This document shows positions 14,446-22,877 of a stretch of DNA of 64,000 nt, piece by piece; position 1 is the stretch's first letter, and each line of letters begins with the position of its first letter. The DNA is from Paludibacterium sp. (lineage in GTDB: Bacteria > Pseudomonadota > Gammaproteobacteria > Burkholderiales > Chromobacteriaceae). The notes beneath the pieces are model-generated. The model made no database searches, was not told the origin of the DNA, and saw only the letters and a list, made by a program, of their open reading frames with translations. The DNA is taken from assembly GCF_019232825.1 (NCBI RefSeq), contig NZ_JAFAND010000092.1, forward strand, positions 30,642 to 94,641, given 5' to 3'. Position numbers and translations under genes: made by a program.

Positions 14446-15675
14446 TCAGCTCTTGAGCTCGTTCTCCCACTTGGCCACCACGGCGGTGGCGATCGAGTTG
14501 CCCATGACGTTGGTCGCGGAGCGGCCCATGTCGAGGAAGTGGTCGATGCCGAGGATCAACAGCAGGCCGGCTTCCGGGATGTTGAACTGCGGCAGCATGG
14601 CGGCGATCACCACCAGCGAGGCGCGCGGCACGCCGGCCATGCCCTTGGAGGTCACCATGAACATCAGCAGCATGGTGATTTCCTGGGTCAGCGTCAGCGG
14701 GATGTTGAATGCTTGTGCCAGGAAGATGGTGGCAAAGGTGCAATACATCATCGAGCCGTCGAGGTTGAACGAATAGCCCACCGGCAGCACGAAGCTGGCG
14801 ATTTTGTTGGAAACGCCGAAGCGCTCCAGCTGCTCCAGGGTTTTCGGATAGGCGGCTTCCGAGCTGGCCGTGGAGAACGCGAGCAAGATCGGTTCGCGGA
14901 TCGAGCGCACCAACGTCAACACGCGCGGCCCGACGAACAGACTGCCGATCACGATCAAGACCGTCCACAACAGTAGAATCGACAGGTAGAACTCGCCCAG
15001 GAACTTGCCGTAGGTGCCGAGGATCGCCAGGCCATCCTTGGCGACGGTGGCGGCCAGCGCGGCAAACACGGCGACCGGCGCAACCATCATCACGTAGCCG
15101 GTCACTTTCAGCATCACGTGGGCGGCCACGTCCATCAGATCGACCAAGAGCTTGGCGCGCTCACCGAGTGCGGCGCAGGCGCTGCCGAAGAACAGCGAGA
15201 ACACCACGATCTGCAGGATCTCGTTGTTGGCCATGGCATCGAACACGCTCTTGGGGAAGGCGTGGGTGATGAAGTCCTTGACGCTCATGGCGCTGGCCTT
15301 GATGCCGGAATCGGCGTGCAGATCGGGCAGCGGCAGATTGACCGCTACGCCCGGCTTCAGCAGGTTGACCATGATCAGGCCGAGCGTCAGCGACAACAGC
15401 GAGGCGGAGATGAACCACATCAGCGTCTTGCCGCCGACACGGCCGACGCTCTTGGCGTCACCCATGCGAGCGATGCCGGCGACAAGCGTGGTGAAGACCA
15501 ACGGCGCGATGATCATTTTGATCAAGCGCAGGAAGATGTCGGTCAACATGCTGATGTTGTCGACGAACGATTTAAGGCCGGCGGCGTCGGAGGTGCCGGA
15601 ACGCACGATCAGGCCGGTGGCGATGCCCAGCACCATGCCGAGCAAGATGAACAGCGTGAGTTTTTTAGACTTCAT
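14446..15675 (-). CDS. Dicarboxylate/amino acid:cation symporter (DAACS/SDF family)
   Basis: 409-aa inner-membrane transporter of the glutamate/aspartate/C4-dicarboxylate symporter family. Signature blocks: IIAPLVFTTLVAGIARMGD, the serine-containing hairpin STASSEAAYPKTLE, PVGYSFNLDGSMMYCTF, and MGRSATNVMGNSIA, which form the substrate and cation sites. It takes up dicarboxylates or acidic amino acids with H+ or Na+; which one is not clear from sequence. The start MKSKKLTLF was chosen over the ORF start; AAGGGA lies about 12 bases upstream. Monocistronic, with its own terminator. Confidence 0.92.
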   Translation of the reverse strand: MKSKKLTLFILLGMVLGIATGLIVRSGTSDAAGLKSFVDNISMLTDIFLRLIKMIIAPLVFTTLVAGIARMGDAKSVGRVGGKTLMWFISASLLSLTLGLIMVNLLKPGVAVNLPLPDLHADSGIKASAMSVKDFITHAFPKSVFDAMANNEILQIVVFSLFFGSACAALGERAKLLVDLMDVAAHVMLKVTGYVMMVAPVAVFAALAATVAKDGLAILGTYGKFLGEFYLSILLLWTVLIVIGSLFVGPRVLTLVRSIREPILLAFSTASSEAAYPKTLEQLERFGVSNKIASFVLPVGYSFNLDGSMMYCTFATIFLAQAFNIPLTLTQEITMLLMFMVTSKGMAGVPRASLVVIAAMLPQFNIPEAGLLLILGIDHFLDMGRSATNVMGNSIATAVVAKWENELKS

Positions 15676-16114
15676 GATAGTCGCGGGGTCCCTTGAGAAA
15701 GCGTATTCCATTTCCCGCCGTTGCCGTGATGCAGACTGTTATGGTTGTGGCGCCTGACGGCGCACGGGCAACGACGAACCGAGCCTCGCAAGTGTATTGA
15801 TCTTGTTCTGAAACGAGGCGTGGAAAACTCTGAAAGAGTTAGGGGGCGATTATAGACACCCTACTGGCGGCTGTCTTTGTTTTGGGTATGGTTGCCATAC
15901 TTTTTTGCATGACCTGCCGTTTTTTCGCCACTGCAGCATACTTTTCGGCAGAAAATTTATTTAAACGTCATTAAGCGGGCATTTTCTACCTTGCCGTTAA
16001 GGCAAGGTTTCCGCTGCTTCTTATTTAAAAGAATAGGTAAATTCGCTAGAACTCCGTTGTGTAGGGCGCAATCGACGCGCAACGCGCGGCATTGCGCCGA
16101 ACATCTGACGGATG
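15676..16114. other. Intergenic region with hairpin
   Basis: 439 bp without a gene. It contains the upstream region of the symporter and the downstream end of the EamA transporter gene. A perfect hairpin CCTTGCC-GTTAA-GGCAAGG lies at 15989-16007 followed by only three T; it may be a weak terminator or protein site. AT-rich tract at 15890-16040. Confidence 0.45.
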
Positions 16115-17020
16115 TCACCGGCGGCGGCTAAACAGCGCCGGCTGATTGACCGCCAGCGCGGCCGCAATCAGCACCAGCGCGAGCCAGGCATTGACGCCGA
16201 TCTGCTCGCTGGCGATGACGGCGCCGATGAATACCCCGACCGGCGGCACCAGGTAGTTGGTCAGCGAGGTGAACACGGAGCCGGCCAATTGGATCAGACG
16301 GGCGAACATCAGGTAGACGATACCGGCGCAAAACACGCCCAGTACCAGGAGCGACCAGAGCGTATCGGCGCTGACGTGCAGCGTCCAGGGACGGTCGATC
16401 GCCGCCGCCAGCACGATCAGCGGCAGCGCGGCCAAGGCTAGTACATTGCGCACGGTAATGACCGGCGACAAACTACCCAGGCGGTTGAATAGCAGCAGGC
16501 TGATCGACACGCTGGCGGCAGCGCCGAGCACCGACAGGGCGCCAAGCAGGCTGCCGGCGCCATGGCCGCTCACGCCGGGCAGCACCAGCACCACGATGCC
16601 GGCAAAGCCGGTGGCCACGCTGAGGATGGCCGGCAATCGCCAATGCGGGCCGGTGACGAACAGCGGCGCCAGCACGATAGTGAAGATCGGAATGGTGCCC
16701 ATCAAGATCGAGGCTTCGCTGCTCTCGACCTGGGTTTGGCCCCAGCCGAGCAGCAAGAGCGGCAGCAGTGCTTCGAAGAAAGCCAGCAACAGGTAGGTCG
16801 GTAGCAGCCGGCGCCCCGCGGCGGCCGCCTGGCGCCGTTCGTCGGGCATGAATAAGCCGATCAGCGCCAGCGTGAGCGCGCCGATGCCGGCGCGGCCGGC
16901 GGCCAAGGTCAGTGGCGGCAGCTCGCGAATGACGATCTGATTGAAGATGAATTGCGCGCCCCAGATCAGAGCGATGGCCAACAACAACAGGTAATGACCG
17001 AGGGTCGGGTTTTTCTGCAT
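16115..17020 (-). CDS. EamA-type (DMT superfamily) transporter
   Basis: 301 aa with ten hydrophobic helices arranged as two EamA repeats (IALIWGAQFIFNQ... and the second half beginning SLLGALSVLGAAASVSISLL). Such inner-membrane proteins export amino acids or metabolites; the substrate is not deducible. The start MQKNPTLGHY was chosen because AAGGA lies at good spacing; the upstream ORF codons are not hydrophobic and lack a site. It stands alone upstream of the murI region on the same strand. Confidence 0.87.
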   Translation of the reverse strand: MQKNPTLGHYLLLLAIALIWGAQFIFNQIVIRELPPLTLAAGRAGIGALTLALIGLFMPDERRQAAAAGRRLLPTYLLLAFFEALLPLLLLGWGQTQVESSEASILMGTIPIFTIVLAPLFVTGPHWRLPAILSVATGFAGIVVLVLPGVSGHGAGSLLGALSVLGAAASVSISLLLFNRLGSLSPVITVRNVLALAALPLIVLAAAIDRPWTLHVSADTLWSLLVLGVFCAGIVYLMFARLIQLAGSVFTSLTNYLVPPVGVFIGAVIASEQIGVNAWLALVLIAAALAVNQPALFSRRR

Positions 17021-17129
17021 GAAAGGCTTCCTTGGCAAAAAGACACATACGCCCACGCCGCCTGGCTGAGCGGGCGGTGTGGGAGCCTTCCGGTTTAGTC
17101 TGTTAGCGCCGGTTCGGGAACAGGCGCTC

Positions 17130-17897
17130 TTAGATGCCGGCGTGTTGCACCGGGTAGGGGTGTCCGATCAGAACCGGTAATACGTCGGACATAGGGGCCG
17201 TGTCGGCCGTGGTGTAAAAGCGATAGCCGTTCGGTTTTTGCGGCGCCTTGCCGGCCAACAGATCGGCGGCGCGCCGCGCGCTACCTTCGGCGGGATCGTC
17301 GAGCACGACATCAGGTCCGACGATGTCGCGAATCAGTGGCGCCAAGAACGGATAGTGGGTACAGCCGAGCACGATGTGGTCGACATTCTCTGCAAGTAAA
17401 GGTTCCACCACGGCGGCAACTTTTTCTCTGGCCTCGTCGCCGTCGATACGGCCGGCTTCGACCAGTTCAACCCAGCCGCGCCCCGGGCGCGGCAGCACTT
17501 CGACCGTACCGGCGTGCCGCTGCAGCAGCGAGTGGAAGCGGGCGCTTTGCAGCATAAACTCGGTGGCTAGCACCGCGATGCGCCCGGTGCGGCTCGCTCT
17601 AGCGGCCGGTTTGACCGCCGGCTCGATGGCCACGATCGGAATCGGCAATTCCTTGCGCATCGTGTCGACCGCGGCGCTGGTGGCGGTGTTACAGGCGACC
17701 ACCAGCAGCGACGCGCCTTGCTCATGCAAGAAGTGGCCGATGCGCAGGCTGCGCTCTATCAGTTGTTCGCGGCTCTTCGAGCCGTAGGGCACATAGGCTT
17801 GGTCAGCCAAGTAGGTGACCGGCCACTCGGGCAGCTCGCGGGTCACGGCACGCCAGACGGAGAGTCCGCCCAGGCCCGAATCGAACATGGCTATCAT
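17130..17897 (-). CDS. murI: Glutamate racemase
   Basis: 255 aa. Converts L- to D-glutamate for peptidoglycan (EC 5.1.1.3). FDSGLGGLSV at the N-terminus and the two catalytic cysteines in VVACNTATSA and LGCTHYPFL identify it; length is normal. The gene starts six bases after the mrp stop without a clear ribosome site, suggesting coupling to mrp. Cytoplasmic, house-keeping. Confidence 0.96.
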   Translation of the reverse strand: MIAMFDSGLGGLSVWRAVTRELPEWPVTYLADQAYVPYGSKSREQLIERSLRIGHFLHEQGASLLVVACNTATSAAVDTMRKELPIPIVAIEPAVKPAARASRTGRIAVLATEFMLQSARFHSLLQRHAGTVEVLPRPGRGWVELVEAGRIDGDEAREKVAAVVEPLLAENVDHIVLGCTHYPFLAPLIRDIVGPDVVLDDPAEGSARRAADLLAGKAPQKPNGYRFYTTADTAPMSDVLPVLIGHPYPVQHAGI

Positions 17898-17903
17898 GAT
17901 TTT

Positions 17904-18974
17904 TTAGTTGCGTTGAATGACGATTTTCGGGAATTTGCTGCTGAAATCCTGCGCCTGCTCGCCGACCTTGACGGCGACGCGCTGCGCCAGTTCGCGATAA
18001 CTGGCGGCCACGGCGCTGTCAGGCGCGCTGACCACGGTGGGACGCCCCTCGTCGGTGGCGGTGCGAATGCCGATGTCGAGCGGCAACGAACCGAGTAGTT
18101 CGACACCATACTCGGCGGCCATGCGCTCGCCGCCGCCGGCGCCGAAGATAGGCTCGGCATGGCCGCAGTTCGAACAGATGTGGATCGCCATGTTTTCAAC
18201 CAGCCCCAGGATCGGCACGCCGACCTTTTCGAACATCTTCAGACCCTTGCGGGCGTCCAGTAGCGCGATGTCCTGCGGCGTGGTGACGATGACCGCGCCG
18301 GTGACCGGCACTTTCTGCGCCAGCGTCAGCTGAATGTCGCCGGTGCCCGGCGGCAGGTCGATCACCAGATAGTCGAGGTTGTCCCATTGCGTGTCGTTGA
18401 GCAGCTGCTGCAGTGCTTGCGACACCATCGGCCCACGCCACACCATCGCTTGGTCGGTGTCGACCAAAAAGCCGATCGACATGACTTGCACGCCGTGGCT
18501 GACGATCGGTGTGATGTGCTTGCCGTCCGGCGACTCCGGCCGCTGTCCGGCCACCCCCATCATCAGCGGCTGCGACGGGCCGTAGATATCTGCGTCGAGC
18601 AGGCCGACACGCGCGCCTTCGCCGGCCAGCGCCAGGGCCAGGTTGACCGCCGTGGTCGACTTGCCGACGCCGCCCTTGCCCGAAGCCACGGCAATGATGT
18701 TTTTGACCCCGGCAATCAACGGCACGCCGCGCTGGGCCGCATGGCTGATGATCTGGCTCGCGACGCGGATGTCGAGCGCCCGTCCAGCAGCCGCGGGCGC
18801 GAGCGCCTCGGCCAGCTGTGCCCGCACCGTGTCGAGCCGGCTCTTGGCCGGATAGGGCAGCGTCACGTCCAGGCTGATGCGCGCGTCGTCGATCTGCAGG
18901 TTTTTGCAGCGGAACGGCTTTTGGGTGATGGGGTCGATCTGGGCGGCAAGCAGGGCGTCGAGTTGGCTGGTCAT
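17904..18974 (-). CDS. apbC: Iron-sulfur cluster carrier protein Mrp/ApbC (P-loop ATPase)
   Basis: 356 aa. An N-terminal MIP18/DUF59-like domain (about 1-90), then a Mrp/NBP35 ATPase with deviant Walker A ASGKGGVGKST, Walker B region YLVIDLPPGTGD and the cluster-binding CSNC motif (CxxC) near residue 270. The family carries and transfers Fe-S clusters. No strong ribosome site is visible before the ATG. It is followed by murI in a likely two-gene operon and is divergent from mdfA; the link with murI is positional only. Confidence 0.94.
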   Translation of the reverse strand: MTSQLDALLAAQIDPITQKPFRCKNLQIDDARISLDVTLPYPAKSRLDTVRAQLAEALAPAAAGRALDIRVASQIISHAAQRGVPLIAGVKNIIAVASGKGGVGKSTTAVNLALALAGEGARVGLLDADIYGPSQPLMMGVAGQRPESPDGKHITPIVSHGVQVMSIGFLVDTDQAMVWRGPMVSQALQQLLNDTQWDNLDYLVIDLPPGTGDIQLTLAQKVPVTGAVIVTTPQDIALLDARKGLKMFEKVGVPILGLVENMAIHICSNCGHAEPIFGAGGGERMAAEYGVELLGSLPLDIGIRTATDEGRPTVVSAPDSAVAASYRELAQRVAVKVGEQAQDFSSKFPKIVIQRN

Positions 18975-19185
18975 AAGTGTCTGTCGGGAGGGTTGGGCCG
19001 GGCGAACCGGAATACCTGAGTATTCTACTCAAACTTTAGCGACGAATCAGACTATTTTAGCGCGAAATGATCTGACAGGAACGTTTATGCGCGTGAATGG
19101 TCCTTCTCTCCGTTCAGGCATTCGGCGACGGGGTGCCGCGAGATAGTTTTATGTGATACAATTTAACCCATTGAATTTGCATGTC

Positions 19186-19248
19186 ATGCCGTCTGTTTGG
19201 CGGGCATGGGAGGCCGGGGCAATCGCGCCCGGCCTCTTTGTTCTTTAG
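19186..19248 (+). CDS. Candidate leader peptide upstream of mdfA
   Basis: A 20-codon ORF, MPSVWRAWEAGAIAPGLFVL, running through hairpin 19211-19235 and stopping (TAG) within the T-rich tract after it. It ends 13 bases before the mdfA start. No clear Shine-Dalgarno precedes it, so translation is uncertain. Because the coding path overlaps a terminator stem, ribosome position could decide read-through. Too short for the ORF track. Confidence 0.35.
   Translation: MPSVWRAWEAGAIAPGLFVL
19211..19246 (+). terminator. Terminator-like hairpin in the mdfA 5' leader (candidate attenuator)
   Basis: AGGCCGGG (19211-19218), loop GCAATCGCG, CCCGGCCT (19228-19235), then CTTTGTTCTTT. A perfect 8-bp GC stem with a U-rich tail on the coding strand of mdfA. 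A second hairpin, CATGCC...GGCATG (19185-19208), lies just before it. A TACAAT -10-like box is near 19157, so the leader would be about 95 nt. Structure seen by eye; attenuation is inferred. Confidence 0.6.
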
Positions 19249-19261
19249 CGAAAGGTTTTTC

Positions 19262-20503
19262 ATGCAGAAGCACGCGGTACTGACGCCCGCCACCTTGTTG
19301 TTCCCCCTCGCGCTGGTGTTGTTCGAATTCTCCGTTTATATCGCCAACGACATGATCCAGCCCGGCATGCTGGACGTGGTGCGTGAATTCGGCGTCGATG
19401 CCTCCTGGGTGCCGACCTCGATGACCGGTTTCCTGTTGGGCGGCGCCATCCTGCCTTGGCTGATGGGGCCGCTGTCCGACCATATCGGCCGCCGTCCGGT
19501 CATGCTGTGGGGCGTGGCGTTTTTCATTCTGACCTGCCTCGGAACGCTTTGGTCGCATAACATCGCCAGCTTCATGATGCTGCGCGTGCTGCAAGGCATG
19601 GGGCTGTGCTTCATCTCCGCGGTCGGCTACGCCGCCATTCAGGAAGCCTTCGAGGAAAAGACCGCGGTCAAGGTGACCGCGCTGATGGCCAATGTGGCCT
19701 TGATCGCGCCGCTGGTCGGCCCGGTGGCCGGCGCGGCGTTGGCGCAAATCTGGCCGTGGCGCGGCAGTTTCATGTTGATTGCCGCCGTGGCCACGATCTC
19801 GTTCATCGGTTTGATCGTGTCGATGCCGGAAACCGTGCGCCGGGGCGAACATCCGTTGGGCCTGTCGAAACTGGCGGCCAGCTACCGCGACGTGTTTGCC
19901 AACAGCCGCTTTGTCGCCTCGGCGTTGTGCATTCCGCTGATGGCGCTGCCGCTGTTGGGCTGGATCGCGCTCTCGCCGGTGATGCTGGTGCGCGATGCCG
20001 GCATGAGCGTGCTGGCGTATGGGCTTTGGCAGGTGCCGGTGATCGGCTCGCTGATCGCGGGCAACCTGTTGCTGGTGAAATTCGCCGACCGCTGGCAGTT
20101 GGGTCACTCGGTGGCGGTTGGCCGTGTGCCGGCGCTCTTAGGCGTGCTGGTGGTGGTGGTCGGTTGCCTGTTCCCGCTGTATCGGTTCTATTTTTTGATC
20201 GCCGGCATGAGCCTCGTGTCGCTGGGCGAAGGGCTGGCGTTTGCCGTGCTGTACCGCTTCGCGCTTACCGCCAGCGATGTGGCCAAGGGCGCGGTGGCCG
20301 CCAGCATGACCATGCTGTCGATGGCGGTCTACGCGTGCGGCATCGAAGGGCTCAAGCGCGCTTATGTGGCCGGCGGCTATGCCGGCTACGCGCTGCTGGT
20401 GTTTGTGCTGACGATGATGTTCTTCTTGCTGTCGCGCCGCATGGTCGGCGTGGCCATGGCCGATCGCGCGCCAGGCGGTCGCCTGGCCCAAGAGAGCGCG
20501 TGA
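19262..20503 (+). CDS. mdfA: MdfA-type multidrug efflux MFS transporter
   Basis: 413 aa, 12-helix MFS proton antiporter closely resembling E. coli MdfA from memory: LLFPLALVLFEFSVYIANDMIQPGML, WVPTSMTGFLLGGAILPWLMGPLSD, CFISAVGYAAIQEAFEE and ALMANVALIAPLVGPVAGAA. The acidic residues used for proton/drug coupling in MdfA (E26, D34) correspond to E22 and D30 here. MdfA exports chloramphenicol and many cationic or neutral drugs. The start MQKHAVLTP has GAAAGG upstream. The gene is preceded by a terminator-containing leader, suggesting transcription attenuation, and is divergent from apbC. Confidence 0.92.
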   Translation: MQKHAVLTPATLLFPLALVLFEFSVYIANDMIQPGMLDVVREFGVDASWVPTSMTGFLLGGAILPWLMGPLSDHIGRRPVMLWGVAFFILTCLGTLWSHNIASFMMLRVLQGMGLCFISAVGYAAIQEAFEEKTAVKVTALMANVALIAPLVGPVAGAALAQIWPWRGSFMLIAAVATISFIGLIVSMPETVRRGEHPLGLSKLAASYRDVFANSRFVASALCIPLMALPLLGWIALSPVMLVRDAGMSVLAYGLWQVPVIGSLIAGNLLLVKFADRWQLGHSVAVGRVPALLGVLVVVVGCLFPLYRFYFLIAGMSLVSLGEGLAFAVLYRFALTASDVAKGAVAASMTMLSMAVYACGIEGLKRAYVAGGYAGYALLVFVLTMMFFLLSRRMVGVAMADRAPGGRLAQESA

Positions 20504-20561
20504 TCCGCGCCGCTCGCTGCTGATATACTGGGTCGCTTGAAGACGGAAAAGGATGAAAACA

Positions 20562-22622
20562 ATGACGGACAAACGCAAAATTCTGGTGACCAGCGCGCTG
20601 CCTTACGCCAACGGCGCCATCCACCTCGGCCATATGGTTGAGCATATCCAGACCGATATCTGGGTGCGGTTCCAGAAGATGCGTGGGCATACCTGTCATT
20701 ATGTTTGCGCCGACGACACCCACGGCACGCCGATCATGCTGGCGGCCGAGAAGCGGGGGGTCTCGCCCGAGGCGCTGATCGAGCGGGTGCGCGGCGAGCA
20801 TCTGGCCGATTTCACCGGCTTCCACATCGGCTACGACAACTACTACAGCACCAATTCGCCCGAGAACAAGGCGTTTGCTGAGCAGATTTATCTGTCGCTG
20901 CGCGAGAACGGCAAAATCGTCAGCCGCACCATCGAGCAGTTGTACGATCCGGAAAAGGAAATGTTCCTGCCGGACCGCTTCGTCAAGGGCGAGTGTCCGA
21001 AGTGCGGCGCGCGCGACCAGTACGGCGATAACTGCGAAGTGTGCGGCGCCACCTATGGCCCGACCGAGTTGAAGAACCCGTACTCGGTGGTGTCGGGCGC
21101 CAAGCCGGTGCTGAAGACCTCCGAGCACTACTTCTTCCGTTTGGGCGATTGCGCCGATTTCCTGAAAAAGTGGACCGCCGGCTCCTCCCGCCTGGCCGAT
21201 GGCCGCGCGCAGCCGCACTTGCAGCCCGAATCGCTCAACAAGATGAACGAGTGGATCGAGGGCGGCCTGCAAGATTGGGATATCTCGCGCGACGCGCCGT
21301 ATTTCGGCTTCGAGATCCCGGATGCGCCGGGCAAGTATTTCTATGTCTGGCTAGACGCGCCGATCGGCTACATGGCGTCGTTCAAGAACCTGTGCGATCG
21401 TGCCGGCATCGATTTCGACGAGTATTTCAAGCCGGATTCCAAGGCCGAGCTGGTGCACTTCATCGGCAAGGACATTCTGTATTTCCACGCGCTGTTCTGG
21501 CCGGCCATGCTGCAATACGCCGGTCTGCGCACGCCGACCGGGGTGTTCGCCCACGGCTTCCTCACCGTTGACGGCCAGAAGATGTCCAAGTCGCGCGGCA
21601 CGTTCATCACCGCCAAGAGCTATCTGGATTGCGGACTCAACCCGGAATGGATGCGCTATTACATCGCCGCCAAGCTTAATGCCCGTATCGAGGATATCGA
21701 TCTGTCGCTGGATGATTTCATCGCCCGCGTCAATTCCGACCTGATCGGCAAGTACGTCAACATCGCCTCGCGCGCGGCGGGTTTCATCGCCAAGCGCTTC
21801 AATGGCCGCCTGGCCGACGCCGTGTCCGAGCGCGCGCTGCTCGTTGATCTGCAGGCCGCGGCCGAGCCGATCGCCCAGGCGCTCGAGGCGCGCGAATATG
21901 CCCGCGCGCTGCGCGACATCATGGCATTGGCCGACCAGGTGAACGGCTACGTCGACGCCAACAAGCCTTGGGAACTGGCCAAGCAGGAGGGCAGCGACGC
22001 GCGCTTGCATGAAGTGTGCACGGTGCTGATCAATGCCTTCCGTCTATTGAGCATCTATCTCAAGCCGGTGCTGCCGCATCTGGCGCGTGGGGTGGAAGAT
22101 TTCCTGCAGGTGGCGGAGCTCACCTGGGCGGACGCCGGCCAGTTGCTGCTCGGCCACGGCATTCGCCCCTATCAGCATCTGATGACGCGCGTCGAGCAGA
22201 CGCAGGTCGACGCGCTGATCGCCGCCAACAAGCAGTCGATCGAGCAGGCTCCGGCCGCCAAGCCGGAAACCGCCTACGCGCCGTTGGCGCCGACCATCGG
22301 CATCGAGGATTTCGCCAAGCTCGACCTGCGCGTCGGCAAGGTGCTCGATTGCCGTTTCGTCGAAGGCTCGACCAAGCTGTTGCAATTCACCGTCGATCTG
22401 GGGTTCGAACAGCGCAATATTTTCTCCGGAATCCGCAAGAGTTATGCCGATCCGGCCAAGCTGATCGGCCGTCATGTGGTGGTGGTGGCCAATCTGGCAC
22501 CACGCAAGATGCGCTTCGGCGTGTCGGAGGGCATGATCGTCTGCGCCGGCCTGGACGAAGAGCACGATTTCTATTTGCTCGATGTCGACGCGGGAGCCGA
22601 ACCGGGTTGGCGTCTGAGCTGA
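20562..22622 (+). CDS. metG: Methionyl-tRNA synthetase
   Basis: 686 aa, class I aminoacyl-tRNA synthetase (EC 6.1.1.10). HIGH motif as HLGH in [16 protein letters not shown], zinc knuckle [23 protein letters not shown] in [13 protein letters not shown], and the C-terminal tRNA-binding OB-fold ([23 protein letters not shown] to the end) that mediates dimerisation in the long MetG type. I prefer the ATG at 20562 (MTDKRK) because AAGGA is seven bases upstream; the one at 20553 is too close to it. Opposite to apbC, downstream of mdfA. Confidence 0.97.
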   Translation: MTDKRKILVTSALPYANGAIHLGHMVEHIQTDIWVRFQKMRGHTCHYVCADDTHGTPIMLAAEKRGVSPEALIERVRGEHLADFTGFHIGYDNYYSTNSPENKAFAEQIYLSLRENGKIVSRTIEQLYDPEKEMFLPDRFVKGECPKCGARDQYGDNCEVCGATYGPTELKNPYSVVSGAKPVLKTSEHYFFRLGDCADFLKKWTAGSSRLADGRAQPHLQPESLNKMNEWIEGGLQDWDISRDAPYFGFEIPDAPGKYFYVWLDAPIGYMASFKNLCDRAGIDFDEYFKPDSKAELVHFIGKDILYFHALFWPAMLQYAGLRTPTGVFAHGFLTVDGQKMSKSRGTFITAKSYLDCGLNPEWMRYYIAAKLNARIEDIDLSLDDFIARVNSDLIGKYVNIASRAAGFIAKRFNGRLADAVSERALLVDLQAAAEPIAQALEAREYARALRDIMALADQVNGYVDANKPWELAKQEGSDARLHEVCTVLINAFRLLSIYLKPVLPHLARGVEDFLQVAELTWADAGQLLLGHGIRPYQHLMTRVEQTQVDALIAANKQSIEQAPAAKPETAYAPLAPTIGIEDFAKLDLRVGKVLDCRFVEGSTKLLQFTVDLGFEQRNIFSGIRKSYADPAKLIGRHVVVVANLAPRKMRFGVSEGMIVCAGLDEEHDFYLLDVDAGAEPGWRLS

Positions 22623-22877
22623 GCCCCCTCTTCTTTACGCCCGCCGTTACGCCTGCACGGCCTTCCATTGCGGGAGTAACGGCAACACCTTAACAGCGGG
22701 AGCGGGGGAGCGCTTTTACTCCCGCCGTGAAGGTTTTGCTTCTACTCCCGCCTTGCGCGTGCGCGAGGTGGCGGGATGCTTGGTGTTGACCGCCGATTAA
22801 CCCCCGAACCCGGTATCGCCGTGCGTTGAAACGTGCGTTGCTTCGCGAACGCACGCTACATTCTACTCCCCACTCCC
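22623..22877. repeat. Intergenic region with GCGGGAGTA repeats and hairpin
   Basis: 255 bp without a gene between convergent metG and the binding-protein gene. The 9-mer GCGGGAGTA/TACTCCCGC occurs at 22670, 22717 and 22743, the first two forming a 10-bp inverted repeat; another copy lies after zapE (53281). A perfect 8-bp stem CGTGCGTT/AACGCACG is at 22832-22855. These may act as bidirectional termination or REP-like elements. Confidence 0.45.
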
